Origin: Paramacrobiotus metropolitanus
Lineage: Eukaryota > Tardigrada > Eutardigrada > Parachela > Macrobiotidae
Length of the DNA: 64,000 nucleotides
Reading direction: 5' to 3'
NCBI RefSeq assembly: GCF_019649055.1
Contig: NW_026570326.1
Span: forward strand, 124,001-188,000
The notes beneath the pieces were generated by a model. It was not told the DNA's origin, made no database searches, and saw only the letters and a program-made list of their open reading frames with translations. Positions 42,428-54,408 of this stretch are shown in pieces; position 1 is the stretch's first letter; each line of letters opens with the position of its first letter. Position numbers and translations under genes: made by a program.

Positions 42428-43894
42428 ATGGCTAGTCGGGCGCTGCTAGCGCGTTGCCTTCGGATGGCAGTGCTGTTGTTCGTTGTCTGTGTGGCGGATA
42501 GTACACGTGGTGGACGGCAGTCTACCGGGATTGTCACGCCGCCCGTGTTGGCTGCTTCGCCAACGACTACAACTATGGTAACCTCCACTGGATTGACCGT
42601 CTCATCCGCATCTTTGTCAACCGGCATGAGCGCTGTCACCGGAGTAATTCCTCACCGGACGACAAACGTTGGCCAGCAACCATGCACAAACGGGTATGTA
42701 CGCGACTGTACCGTAATTAAATAACCGTAATGATGGATTGCTAAGTTATCTGTACATTGACAGTGCCACGCGTCCTGTTGCCCAGCAAACACCTGCCTAC
42801 TGCCACTGGGCCTTGCTTACTGGCAAAGCGGTAGAACGTGACAATGGGAAACTGCCAAGATACCATGTTTTTTCATTCAGTTTAAAGAGGTTTATTTGAA
42901 GGAAATCATAAGGTGTATGTAGCTATTAAATGTAGATGCCCTTATCGCACCAGACGAGAACGTAAACAGCGGCTGAATGTGCTACGCGAATTGCTGACAC
43001 ACATTCGTGCCGTGCTTTTTATTCCTTTTAAGAGCCTTTTTTAGACGCTGCAGCGCCCGTTTCATTGGCCGGCGCGTTACAGGTTCGAGGCTAGCGTATT
43101 CGTTTTCTCAAACAAAGATACGCTGTACTGGGAAGTGGAATGGGATATGTTTCCTTGGAAAACAGATTTCCTAGTTGTTTCCGAATTTCTGAATATTGAC
43201 CCTTTTTTACCGCTAGCCAGTCGCGAAATATGGCATATGCTCTTGCCACGTGCCACTGTGGATAACCGGTTTTCTGAGTGGAGACGTAAAATAAACCCGA
43301 TGTCTTCCAGTGTCAAAAGGCGATGTCGGCTTTAGCATGCAGATTTTTGCCGTACCGATGAAAATGTCCGATTTCTACTTGTCCAGTAATTTACAGCTGC
43401 CGGTCACAGACTGATCGGCGTTAATTACAGTAAATATTATTACTGGCCTGACGACTGCTTTTGTTGCAGTTCTGATATGGCATGGTCAGCCATGACACTC
43501 CTCAGCACCATGAGCACACTAAGCTCCGAATCAAGCAACACCAGCCGCAATCCACTGAGCAGCACTCTCGCAACACTGACCACGCCAACACCAACTCTGT
43601 GGCGCTGGAGAACCGGTAACCTTGACAACAACCGTACCACCAGCCGCAGACATATCCAGCACTATCGCCGACGGCCGGATCACGGAGTGGACCAGCACAC
43701 CGTCAGCCGCCACAGTATCGGCGACCGTTACCACCACAACCACTGTGACTCCGCCATTACCCACCCAGTGGACAACTAGCCCGGCCAGCGCTACCACAAA
43801 GTGGCGCCCACCCTACTTCCCACCGGGTTACCAGCCTCGTAAGACCGTCGGTAAGGAAAACGCGCGTACCAGCACACCAGACGTCTTAGTTTAA
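42428..43894 (+). CDS. Secreted Ser/Thr-rich (mucin-like) protein gene, multi-exon, possibly frame-broken
   Basis: ATG 42428 starts a classic signal peptide (RMAVLLFVVCVADS) followed by Thr/Ser/Val-rich sequence. The exon ends at 42693 (GG then GTATGT, phase 2). A phase-compatible exon starts at 42764 after ATTGACAG (ATRPVAQQTPAYC). Further downstream, after TTGTTGCAG at 43470, Thr/Ser-rich coding continues to a stop at 43892. There the first part (LLSTMSTLSSESSN) and the last part (TTTVPPAADISST, ATVTTTTTVTPPLP, WRPPYFPPGY) lie in different frames, a break near 43585-43610. Likely an extracellular or cuticular protein; no domain is named. Confidence 0.45.
43081..43335 (+). CDS. Possible single exon of unknown gene within the 43-kb region
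   Basis: An open frame of about 85 codons follows a GTTACAG acceptor, with VFVFSNKDTLYWEVEWDMFP and LPLASREIWHMLLP, and has a plausible protein composition. The opposite strand is also open here and reads LTLEDIGFILRLHSEN, similar to a stretch at 38790-38815. Which strand is coding, if any, is undecided. It would fall inside an intron of the secreted gene. Confidence 0.25.
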   Translation, partial: RFEASVFVFSNKDTLYWEVEWDMFPWKTDFLVVSEFLNIDPFLPLASREIWHMLLPRATVDNRFSEWRRKINPMSSSVKRRCRL

Positions 43895-44814
43895 CTGTTA
43901 CAGTAACGTGTTGCACCGACGCAGGTCGTCACCATCCAGTTTCATGATAACCCTCCCCAGATATGTAATGTTGCCGCATTTGTGTGGAATAAGTGTGCCG
44001 GCTGCATGTGCCCCGGCTTCCCTTGCCAGATGGAACCCCCCATCATAGTATCCGTCCTTTTTCTTCAACATTGCGGTGGGCACCGCCGCATAGTCAACAA
44101 AACCGCGCTACGCGATTCTCTATTCAGCACGCATCACTTTCCATTGGGGCTACTAATGTACTATGTATTTCGTGTTATGTGATTTTTCCTTTGTGTATTT
44201 CCGCTAATTCCTTTTCACGAACCATGCCTAAACTGTTGGATAAAATATACCGTTCTCGTAGTGATGTTCGTAATTTACGTTCTATGTCGTGTTTTAAGGC
44301 CGCTCTGTTTTCTGCCAGTTTTTTTCTGAATTCTTGGTTATTGGATGCTAAGTTGTAGACATTAAGTCTTGACGTTCAGCCAGGTTTAAAATCCCATGCT
44401 AGACTGTCAACCTAGCCGGAAATGGGCTACCTGCTCTGATTGCAATTAAATTAAATTTTATGGACTTTGAATAAATTATTCATAAACCAAACTAATTAAC
44501 TGTTAATCAACCCAATTCCTGCGAGACACAGTTGAAGTTGTTCTGCCAAGAAAACACTTCCAGTAAACTGTATAACAAACACCCGGTGTTTTCCAGTGAA
44601 TCTCTGCCCATTCAACATCCAACTCGAAATTTAACGCCAAGACACCCACAAAGCCACTGCTAAGAAACCAAAAATAAAAAGGGAGAAGCCAGCATGAGTG
44701 CACAGCAGGCGTTCTAAGCACAAGATAACTGTACGCATTACATCCGCGCGTCGCCCGTGAGAGACACAAAAGCAAACACCATCCACAGGTCCATTAAACC
44801 CTTGGACACCCGTA
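43895..44814. other. Intergenic stretch between secreted gene and ZFPL1 3' end
   Basis: No supportable gene. The part next to 44815 is likely the 3' UTR of ZFPL1 (minus strand). Confidence 0.5.
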
Positions 44815-47800
44815 TCAGCGCGCCGACTCCCCGCCCATCCCCTCCAGCCGCACGGCCTTCTCCCCGGCTCCCAGCTCCTCCGGCAGATCGGCCGCGGCAT
44901 CCGGCACCTCCTCGTAGCCGGGCGCCCGGTTGACGCTGGTCAGGAAGACGCCGAACGTCAGCAGCATGACGAGGATGACCAGCACGCTGATGAAGAGCCG
45001 GCGCAGTCCGGCCTTGGCGTCGTTGGCCGATGGCCGGGGAATGTACGCTCTGCCGATAACACACATAATTATTACCAACAGTTATAACTTCCTGCCACCG
45101 GTACCGTTCATACGACGCAGCGAGCACGATTCATTGCGATGCATCTGCCAGTTATTCGATTTTCCTGGTTTAAACAAGGCTCCACAAATTGTTTTACACA
45201 TATTTTATTCATCGCATTACTTTTAATCAAGCAAATAAATTGTTGTTTTTAAATTATTTTAATTATACTCGTCTTCGAATAGGCTTTTTATAAATATAAC
45301 AAAAAAATTATTTCTTAAAAACAACTTTTTTTAAATTAATTTTTTTAAATTAATGTTATTTTCAAATACTTCCGACTAATAACGTTTGCAAATAAGGTCC
45401 TTATAAGTAATGCCTCGTTTTACGATAATCTGCTTTTTTTTATCACTTCCAAATAAATTTTCTTAATTCGCGGTATTTCAAAACAATTAATTTTCTGAAA
45501 AAATCGAATACCATTTAAATATTTTATCCACTTAAATAATTTAAAAAAGTCTCGTTGAAATCAGCTATAATTTTTGACAATTTTCGTATAAAGTGAAGAC
45601 ACCAGCGAATTCTGAAACAATAATGCCGCTGCGTACATTATTACAATTATTGTGTAACCAAGCGGGTGAAATTCATCCAGGGATCAACTAACCTGATGAG
45701 ACGCTGGAACCATTCACCGAACGGCTTCCGTTTGTACTTCACTTCCACGCTGTCCGAATCGTGCGCTTCGTGGTAGCGCGATGCGGACGGTGTGGCTTTG
45801 CTCTCGTACGAGTCGCCAGCACGCCGCACGGTCTCGCCTGCAAATTTCATTTTGGCCGACGTCAAATTAACCCAACAACCACCATCATCGCATGCCAAAA
45901 CACATATCAAAAATCTATCAACGAAATTTACGGACCTTCTGGAGACGGTACTAAAAGCTAGTAGAAACGGTTGAAAACGGTATAGCGACTTCAACCGGCC
46001 AAAAGCGGGCGAAAGAGTTTTTTAAACAGCGAATATCTATGCAAATCCAATGGGGAAACGCGATTTGTGTAATGGGCACGATCCCCGATCAGGATAGCAT
46101 AGAGACGAAACAATTACTGAATAAGACAAAATTAACCAAGACCGCGAGCGCAAAGCCGTCTCACACGAAGCACTTCCAGACGAAGATACGATTAAAAAGG
46201 AAATAATTGTTATAAAATATCATACTGCCACTACAGAATTACAATCAAAAAACACGTTATTGTTAAATTAAAATAAAATAGCAATATGTAATTTTCAAAC
46301 AAATTAAAACAGCTTGATGTCAAAGTGTCAAAATAAAATAGTACTTATACTGATTTATTAAACAAATTAAAAACAATAACACTAAAGCGCCAAAATCAGT
46401 ACCAATTTATGAAAAATTAAAACATTATTAGTATTAAATTATTACTAAAGTGCCAAAAATAAATTAGTCATAATTTATAGAAAATTTATGAACTTTACCA
46501 AAATAACAAAGTACTGATTTATAAAAACTATGCAAATAATGCAGCTGCCGACCAGTGACCAATACGCGCACGACAACACATCAGATTTTCTATACAAAAT
46601 AATAGCTAACTTTAAAATAATCAACAAATTCACCCGATAATACGGCTTCAAATCCACTGTAACATGTGCAATTTTTCTATTATTTTGTTTAAGGTGGAAA
46701 AATCGTTTGTAATCATGGATCGTACGGCTAACTGGAAATAATTAAACGAAATGGCTGTGCGCCCCGACAATCGGGGCGCAAAGTAAAATGGCTGTGCGCC
46801 CCGATCGGGGCGCGAAGTAAACTGGCTGTGCGCCCGGTCAGGACGCAAAGTAATTTGGCTGTGCGCCCCGAATTTTATGTGGAAACGAAAACCTTCCAGG
46901 CCCGAATTTAATGGGTTTGCAAAATACAGGTAGATACCAATTACACAATTTACTGAAATCTTCTAAAAAGGTATTAAAATGGTACACCGTTCATCTCTTC
47001 AAGGTTATCTTTTAGCGGGCAGTTCAAAGAAACTCGCAAATTAGCAGCTTGTTCAGCCGAAAGCGTCATTTGCGGTGTTTCCGGTTTGGTGGTTTCGTGC
47101 GTAAATCGTCCACGTTTCTTTGGCGGTTTTGAGATTATTTCAGTTTCGATTATTTGTTTCAGCCATTGCGGGAATTCTGTTTCCTCTTTATAATTCGAGG
47201 TTTCAGGATTTCCTTTCAGCATGATATCAAGCGCAAACGCGCACGAGTAAACGGCACAGTTATTTGACGCGCTCGACTGTTTCGGAACCGGCGGCATCAC
47301 GATATTAACGTCTTCCTTTTCGCCACACAACGTCCATATTTGCAGAAGAACCCACGGACTGGGTGTCCATCCCAGCGAGTCATAGAGAGTTACGACACGT
47401 GTCTGTGGATCGATTTTAACAGTGACGAAATGATTCGTCATGTTAAACAAAGGTTGCACGATAGTTTTTCCATTCAAGTAATCTTCTCTCACTGTTTGAA
47501 TGACCTCGTAATCCGGCTGGCATCTCTGCACCCACAGAGGGCTGAGGAAGCCGGTAACAGACTTCACTGATGCAAGGCCAGCTTTAGCCAAAGCACAGAC
47601 AGCAGCAACTACCTTAGAGTCGATGAATTGTCCGATGGTTGAAAGGGCGCGCATGTCAGATTGGTGTATAGCAAATCTGCCTGCTATATTTTTCACCAAA
47701 CGATTTCTTCCTCCCGCTTCCTCGGGATTTTCATCTGAGCTCCGTCGCCTTTTAGCAGATGTATGCTTTAGCTGTTCATCTGGCAAACTGTCGAGGGTTA

Positions 47801-50800
47801 TTACAGGAGGGCATGTTAGACGTCGTCGTTTGGGTTTACTCTTGTATGGCTGTGTGGGCGGCGCATCGGGTGTTTCAGGCTTTTGCGAATTTTGTGTTGC
47901 ATAAAATCCTAAGCCGCTTTTTGGTGGTCGACCGCGTTCATTTCTGGCATCGCGAAACAGTTTGAATTCAGGTAAACTCCTTCTTGGACTTTTTTCTGTC
48001 TCTTTTTGTGCATTTTCTTCCAGTAAGTGCGCAGGATTATCAACAACTTTTCCAGTTAAATCTGTCTGACAGGAAACTGACGCCGTCTCAACTACCGGTA
48101 ATACGCGGAACAAATACCCTTGATCAAGGTGGTCCAAGGCACGCTGCAGCTGTTGCAAAATATACTGGTATCTTTCTGAATTCTGCGCTGCGACAACAGA
48201 TGAAAGATCTTTCGACAAAATTCTGAAGGCTTCATTAAACTTGGCTGCCGGACGAGACAATTTCTTGTCTGTTTGTTCCTCCGCCTTGTTTTCGACTTCA
48301 GGGTTTTCTTCGTTCTCATCCATGTGACCACTTAATGCGTCTAGCACAACGTCGTGATAAAGGTCAACATGTTCTCCGGAGCTTTCTGACGACAATCGCT
48401 GCCATCTCGGAAGACAGTCTTTAATATCAAATGTGTGCATACTTTGGAACCGCCTTGCTGCAAGCACATGCCGGCATGGTAAGCCAAACATGCAGGAAAC
48501 ATAGCAGTTGCAGCACATTTCCCCACTGTCCGGATTGCAAATTATTTGATACACTTTTCCGGTTTTTTGATGTTTGGTTTCGTAAGTATCCGCGCCAGTT
48601 GATACTGTGGTATAGAATTCTCTGGCAAGCAACTTATACTGTTCTTTCACCACCAAAGCGGCAAAATTAGTCAGCAGTCTGCCGACCATCTCTCCCACTT
48701 TGACATCCGGAAAGTCGTGCATGATTAATCTCTTTTCGTTATTCATGTATTCTCCGTAGTCCGAAAGAGTAACCTTTGAATTAACTGCCGCCAGTACCAT
48801 TTCAATACATTCAGCAAGATGCATGCGTTTGATGACCCTGCGCCCTTGTCCGCGCATAACGGCCTTCACCATTGCGAAAAATCTCTCGATGCGCATTCGT
48901 AGGTAAGCTTGGAATACCGATGGGTGATATAAAATCGGTCTGAAGGACGGAGTATATCTGTCCTCTTTCCTTTGATGAACAGCTGGTTTGTTCTCGCCAT
49001 ATATGACTCCATGTAGGTTTCTAGATCCCGTAGAGTTTCAAACTGCATTTCTGGGCCTGGATCCATTGCACAAATTTCCATGATTGAGTAATTAGTACGC
49101 AAATTACAGTTTAAACAATAATATTCATGTTGAGTTTCTCATTTATTGGATATTTCCGTATTTCTGTTCTGATCAATATGTCCTGGAGGTCATGCATTTA
49201 TTGTTTTTTCAAGGTCACCTGTCTCTCCAGAAACATTATAATACCCATTGCACAGTGTATTACGTGATATTTATTGGTTTAGAAAATTCGGGGCGCAAAG
49301 CCAAATTACTTCGCGTCCTGACCGGGCGCACAGCCAATTTACTTCGCGCCCCGATCGGGGCGCACAGCCGTTTTGCTTTGCGCCCCGATTGTCGGGGCGC
49401 ATAGCACTGACCATAATTAAATTTATGATAATATTCATTTCCAACTGTATATCAACGTTATCAACGCACGCTGGCTAATTCTTAAAAGTCGAAATTATTG
49501 CTAAGAAAATACGGCTTACGTTCATAACCCAGATCCTTGGAATGATCTTTACTCGGTTCAAAGGAAATGGTCGTTTCCCGGGATTGCTGCTGCAGATTAT
49601 GGACAAACTCCGGATCCATCGCGCCAAAATTGACCGCCGCGGTGCCCCCGTTACCGTCCAACTGTCAAGCAAAATGCCGGTCATTTTGAATAATTACGCG
49701 ACATCTTCATGCATTCTAAATTATCATTATCCGCCAATTTATAAATAATTATGATTATTAATTATTATTATTATCCACGTGATGATAGCAGCCGAAAAAT
49801 GATAACCAGCACAGGCACTGAAAAATTACAAATAAAAACTTAAAATGTACCTTCCAAATTATTACCGGAGCCCTGCTTTTGAAAAAAGAACGGAAGAATC
49901 CCAACCGATGTGAAGCGTCACGCATGGCATAATACCACAAAATGCCCGACACATTAATCGAACGTAATTCTTAATTTATTTTGTAAGATTCTCGTGTCAG
50001 CCCGTCTCAGCCAAATCAAACTGTCCAAAATTAAATAATGAAAGAAAAAAAAAGAAAAAAATGGAAAGCAAAACAGTCCAGAAATAAAAAAAACAAAAAT
50101 AAATTATAAAACACGAAAAAACGACAATTTAAAAAAATGCCAAAAGAAACATCAACGAATGAAAAGTGAAGTAATCCAGAATCCAGAATTCATAAAAATA
50201 CAAAACAAAACATAAAAAGTAAAATATTCCATAAATAAAACCCAAAACAGTAAATTCAAAAATACAAAAAGATAAAAACAATACAAAATAAACATCAAAA
50301 ATAAAATAAAATTCTCCAAAAATAGAAGACATGGACCAATAAATTTAAAAAATTCGTGCGAAATTAGCACGCTGAAAATGCGCATCCGTGCTGCACGTTA
50401 TTACTCACCAGCGGCAGTCCCAATCCCGCGCGACCCCAGTTGACCGTCTCCAGCTGCTGGCGCAGCGCATCCGCCACCGGACTGGCCAGATTGCCCTTGG
50501 GGAAGATGCACTGCGAGCAGGTGTAGCATTTATATCCGGCGGGGGCGGTGTTGGCCGGTAGTTGGGAGGCGTATCTGATTAAACGGGAAATACATAAATA
50601 AGCCTTATGGTTAAACGGGAATACCTCATAATATTCTGTTAATCACAGTCAATAGCGGCGACACTGCTGCCAATTTCCGCAGTCGGCCTAACCGTTCAAA
50701 AACATTCTTACAATTTAGTAACATTACTTTTAATTTACTAAAATTTTATTGCAATTTAAATTTAATAAAAATATGTGTAACCATACTTTACCAACATTTT

Positions 50801-51792
50801 ATCGCAGTTGAATTTTATTCAAGTTCAATTAGCGAATTTATAACCGAATGTGCATATTCTCTGCAGAGTAACGCATGAAAACACCTGAATAAAAATGACC
50901 AATTTAAAGGTAAATTTTACAGCAAGTCGTAAGTAACCGTATTTCAGAAACCCACCGAAAACTGACGCAAAGAGAAGTACGACGATTGTAACGGTTTATA
51001 ATAATTAATTGTCCATTATATCAGTTACTACTCACTACTGCAGCAAAAGTCGCTCACATACTGTACTTGCTGTAGTCGCGAAAATTAGTTTTCTAAAACG
51101 GAATAAATAAATACTTCATAAAATAATAATTTCGAAATCATAAATCTGAACTCAACTACAGAAAAATAAAAAAAAGACAAATTACAATATTATTATTTAG
51201 AGATTTTTCAAATTATTCCGAAACGCACGTACCTGTTCAGACAGGACCAATGAAAGAGATCTATAAATCAAAAACCCAATCAAACACTCCCATATGAACC
51301 TCAAACATTGCTACAAATTTTAACTGCTAATTCGGACGACAAACTTACGGTAGCACGTCAGCCGAGCCTGCAAAAACAAACGCAAACCGTCAAACGGTAA
51401 ACATTAAAAATAATTCAAAAATCCCCAGAAGCACAGTAATAACTCGATCTACTGCACGAATCCCAGTACGTTCAGCTGCGTGCCACAGTTGTGGTACAGG
51501 GAAACCATGAGTCTCAGCATGCCACTTACGCATTCGCTGTCGCCCAGTGCACGATGGCAGAACGGGCATGTGGCATCGTATCCGCTGTCCTCCAGCCAGT
51601 TAAGATAGGATTTTATCACACACTGAAAATCGTTCAACCCTCAAGATAACCAGGGAAGTCAGTAAAAGGGAAGATGAAGTCAAGACGAACCTTATTGTGA
51701 TCATGCACCACGCATTCCTCGCAGACATTGACATGATGCTCGAAACAGAAGAGATTCGTCATCCGCCTCCGCGGACACTTGCACAGACCCAT
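44815..51792 (-). CDS. ZFPL1: Zinc finger protein-like 1 (ZFPL1), eight exons, 309 residues
   Basis: Exons (minus): 51792-51691, 51622-51530, 51367-51349 (19 nt), 51260-51233 (28 nt), 50574-50409, 49661-49520, 45837-45693, 45049-44815; all phases agree and borders are GT-AG. Total 309 residues, essentially the human length. The N-terminus [20 protein letters not shown] starts a B-box/RING-like zinc region ([11 protein letters not shown], then CPFCHRAL). [16 protein letters not shown] and [11 protein letters not shown] are diagnostic of ZFPL1, and the last exon has a single membrane span ([19 protein letters not shown]). ZFPL1 is a cis-Golgi membrane protein that binds GM130. A MULE sits in intron 6. 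Confidence 0.95.
46747..46875 (+). repeat. Left TIR of MULE 2
   Basis: Four sub-repeats of the type TGGCTGTGCGCCC...GGGCGCAAAGT. It matches the reverse complement of 49285-49412 nearly base for base through ...TTTGGCTGTGCGCCCCGAAT. Confidence 0.85.
46974..48896 (-). CDS. MULE-associated protein: SWIM zinc finger plus C48 (Ulp1-like) protease, 640 residues
   Basis: Intact ORF. It starts where MULE transposases end: [15 protein letters not shown] is the post-catalytic helical part. A SWIM finger follows at residues about 130-150 ([20 protein letters not shown], the CxCxnCxH type). The middle is a long low-complexity linker rich in Lys, Pro and Ser. At the C-terminus lies a Ulp1/C48-like domain: [10 protein letters not shown] (His), VTLYDSLGW (Asp), [20 protein letters not shown] (Gln and Cys). 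The MULE DDE catalytic core is absent. The Ulp1-like domain could act on SUMO or ubiquitin-like conjugates or on the protein itself; that is inference. Confidence 0.8.
   Translation of the reverse strand: MRIERFFAMVKAVMRGQGRRVIKRMHLAECIEMVLAAVNSKVTLSDYGEYMNNEKRLIMHDFPDVKVGEMVGRLLTNFAALVVKEQYKLLAREFYTTVSTGADTYETKHQKTGKVYQIICNPDSGEMCCNCYVSCMFGLPCRHVLAARRFQSMHTFDIKDCLPRWQRLSSESSGEHVDLYHDVVLDALSGHMDENEENPEVENKAEEQTDKKLSRPAAKFNEAFRILSKDLSSVVAAQNSERYQYILQQLQRALDHLDQGYLFRVLPVVETASVSCQTDLTGKVVDNPAHLLEENAQKETEKSPRRSLPEFKLFRDARNERGRPPKSGLGFYATQNSQKPETPDAPPTQPYKSKPKRRRLTCPPVITLDSLPDEQLKHTSAKRRRSSDENPEEAGGRNRLVKNIAGRFAIHQSDMRALSTIGQFIDSKVVAAVCALAKAGLASVKSVTGFLSPLWVQRCQPDYEVIQTVREDYLNGKTIVQPLFNMTNHFVTVKIDPQTRVVTLYDSLGWTPSPWVLLQIWTLCGEKEDVNIVMPPVPKQSSASNNCAVYSCAFALDIMLKGNPETSNYKEETEFPQWLKQIIETEIISKPPKKRGRFTHETTKPETPQMTLSAEQAANLRVSLNCPLKDNLEEMNGVPF
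48866..49102 (-). pseudogene. N-terminal FAR1-like fragment of the MULE transposase
   Basis: 78 codons, from an ATG at 49102, with [20 protein letters not shown] and [20 protein letters not shown], the sort of FAR1/WRKY-like DNA-binding start seen in MULE transposases. Its frame overlaps the next ORF by 31 bp, without splice borders. The expected 250-residue DDE core between this piece and RIERFF is missing, so an internal deletion that also shifted frame is the simple reading. Confidence 0.55.
49285..49412 (-). repeat. Right TIR of MULE 2
   Basis: Mirror of 46747-46875, with single-base differences such as GGCTTTGCGCC for GGCTGTGCGCC. The outermost bases are less conserved than the GCGCCCCG blocks. 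It ends at the ATAATTAAA duplication (49413-49421). Confidence 0.85.
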
Positions 51793-54408
51793 AATGTGAG
51801 AGCAGGATAGACCGTTTCACTATATTCCTCTTCTGATGAATTACGAAATCATAAGGAAAACAGGATAATTTCGGAATAGCAAGATTATATCGTCTGAAAA
51901 ACTGGATTTTGAAAAATTCGATTTTTGAAAGCGTGCGTCGTGGTCGGAAGTCGGAATCTGCCACAAATCACCCCTGTCACGAGGCGAGCATGACGCGAGT
52001 GGGTTCGGCGGTTTTCGCACAATCTGCTCGCCACGGAAGTGAATTAACGAGGCAGTGGTATTCTGTTCGAGTCAAACTCAAGTATGATCTCGAATTTTCT
52101 TTCACTTTTAGCCTTTTCTGAATTCTTAATTTGATATAGCCTTTTCTGAATTCTTAATTTGATAGTTGGCGTTATTAAAATTTTTTCCCATTATTTTTTT
52201 GCGGGAAAGAAGGGGACCGAAAGAAGCATTTCAACCAGATTTTTAGGAAACACCGCATATGGGTGTTTCCGATTGCTTAATAGCACCGTGACGTCACATG
52301 CCGGTAAACACCGGCCAGAGAGGAATGTCGATTGCGCCACGTCGAACTGCGCGACACAGCAGCAGGCAGTAAGCATAAGCAGACGCAGTTAACACAGCAC
52401 GTATGCGACCGCATAGCACACATTTTCGCCGTCTATTGCGTTCTTCCATTCACAGATCATCCGGGCCCTGGGGATTTTTCTCCACTTTCATACGGATCTT
52501 CCACGATTTTTTACCCAATTAATCCTGCATGGTCATTGTCCGACCTGGAGGTTGATTATTCTCCGTTATCCGTGGGACATTCGCACGCATTTTCCCTTGG
52601 AACTATTCCAATTCGGTCAGCCCGTCGTGATCAGCCGGCGAGCGGGTTCTTCGACGCCGTGTGTGTGTGATTGGCCATGAACGGGGCACAGTTCTTTAAA
52701 AACATGATTGCCCGTCGTGAATGCTTGGATTTTACCCGGGACTTCAATGATCCCCGACAATGGCCGGCGCTAGGAGAGCGGAACGACGCAGAGCAGGTGG
52801 GTTTATTCGCGGCGGAGATTGCCGTAGCGCATGGGGCTGTTTCCCTGTAGCGGTACATAGATTGAGTGCCTATCGGTACAGAGAGCGGCACCGTGCGTTG
52901 GTTTAATTTGGCTGAAGTGCCTGAAATCCTTTCTGGAGTAAACACCGGCCAAATTCACGAGTTTCTCCGGTCGTTTTGGAATAGATCCCACAGATCCTGT
53001 TTAAAAAAGTGTTATAAATTGCGCTGCGAATGCTACTCTCGTTTTCAGTAGTGGATACCAGCTTCCTGTTGCGCAATACGGTGTAATCCTGCAGTAATTA
53101 TTTTCAGATTAAAGCAATCGATTTTTAATGCCCGTTATTTGTGAATTTTTTTCTTTCGGTAACAAAACGAATAGTAGCCGTTTTTTTGGTTTATTCGTAA
53201 TGATTATTAATAGATGAAAATTAGCCTAATTAAATTTTGATGTGTTTGACTTTTTGTCATTTATTTTGATTTTTTTATTATTATTTTTTTATGAATTTTT
53301 ATTTTAATCGAATTTTTGCCAGTTTTTTCGTTCGTTTGTGGTAATCGCACTGCAGAAAGAGGTGAAAATTAAATCTGTTTATTTTTTTCATTTTTGTTAC
53401 ACTTTCAATCCATCGGAAAATAGTCAGCGTCGTCATGGTCGATTAGACAAGTCAGAATAACAAAAAAACAGCCCTGTCTGCGACTGACCAGGCACGTGTG
53501 GATGGGGCCGGCTGCGGTGTTTCCAGTTGAAAAAATATTATACGACTGTCTAATGATGGTGCTGCGAAAAAAACCGGCTTTGGATGGATGTCATCGCCGG
53601 CGGGCCTCCGAGAGTTACGGTTGTTGACAATAGGATGGGTCGGGGTGTTTTCGGCGAACTGATATCAGACCGAGGCTGAGAGACTCAGCGGAGAGAGAGA
53701 GAGAAAGAGTAGACGCAGTGGCAGAGTAGAGAGAGTAGAGGCCCATTAAATTTTCACATTTGTGCCGGTGTGTGCGTGGTGGTTGGCAACTTGGTGATTA
53801 GAGAGAGCGGCATGCAAAAACAAATAAAAATCATCATACCGTCAACACCGGTAAAAAAATGATACAGTTTAGTGTTTACTGTGCGTTGGTTCGCGGAAAG
53901 AATGCAGTCATCGACGTACCTAATTTAAGCATCTCCTTGTTGTAGATTTTATGCGGAAAATTAAATGCAAATAAATGCCGTTGATTTTCAGATCAATTTC
54001 CGATCAGTGTATTTTATTATTCTTAAAATTTACCGTAATTTTTATAATTAATTTCCCTTAACAAGCTCAGCAGCAACAAAAATTAAGTGTTAATAATTTA
54101 ATGTTGACTGTAGATGTCGGGTGAGTTGTATACGTAATACAGTCTTGTTATACTCGTATTGGAATTTATCGTAATTTTTGCATTTATTTAATATTCTTTG
54201 TTAATAAATCTGTTTATTACTAGATGTCAAAAGTTTCAATATTATTGTGGCCTAATTGTTCTGTTGTTAATTTCATTTTATTTTTTACTCCGTACTAATT
54301 ATCGTTAATGCAGAAATTCGAGTTTGCGATCTGCTAATTTTTTTGGTGATTACTAGTAATGAAAAATTAAGGTTGTAATGTGGCATTAATTTCGTTATTT
54401 TTGCGTAG
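51793..54408. other. Divergent intergenic region between ZFPL1 and LARP1
   Basis: No gene is supported, although the first LARP1 exon(s) with the start codon should lie here. Holds a two-copy 31-bp direct repeat (AGCCTTTTCTGAATTCTTAA, 52110-52165) and a GA-rich stretch (GAGAGAGAGAGAAAGAG, about 53690) typical of 5' UTR/promoter DNA. ATGTCGG followed by GTGAGT at 54114 is a possible mini-exon, but its phase does not fit the 54409 exon. The region serves both genes as promoter. Confidence 0.45.

Larger units (their letters stand above)
46747..49412 (-). mobile_element. MULE-type transposon (2,666 bp) in ZFPL1 intron 6
   Basis: ATAATTAAA flanks both ends (46738-46746 and 49413-49421), and the conserved GCT(G/A)TGCGCCCCGAC starts 7 nt inside on each side, supporting a 9-bp duplication. 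TIRs (46747-46875, 49285-49412) contain repeated GGCTGTGCGCCC and GGGGCGCAAAG blocks. The single gene runs on the minus strand and encodes a SWIM finger and a C48-type protease. TIR divergence is modest. The element start CGAAATGGCT matches the start of MULE 1 (CGAAGTGGCT), so both belong to one superfamily. Confidence 0.82.

Noticed and set aside
44631-45127. Arg/Gly-rich minus frames next to the last ZFPL1 exon
   Set aside because: Alternative frames of the ZFPL1 membrane-span exon; only one frame joins the upstream exon in phase.
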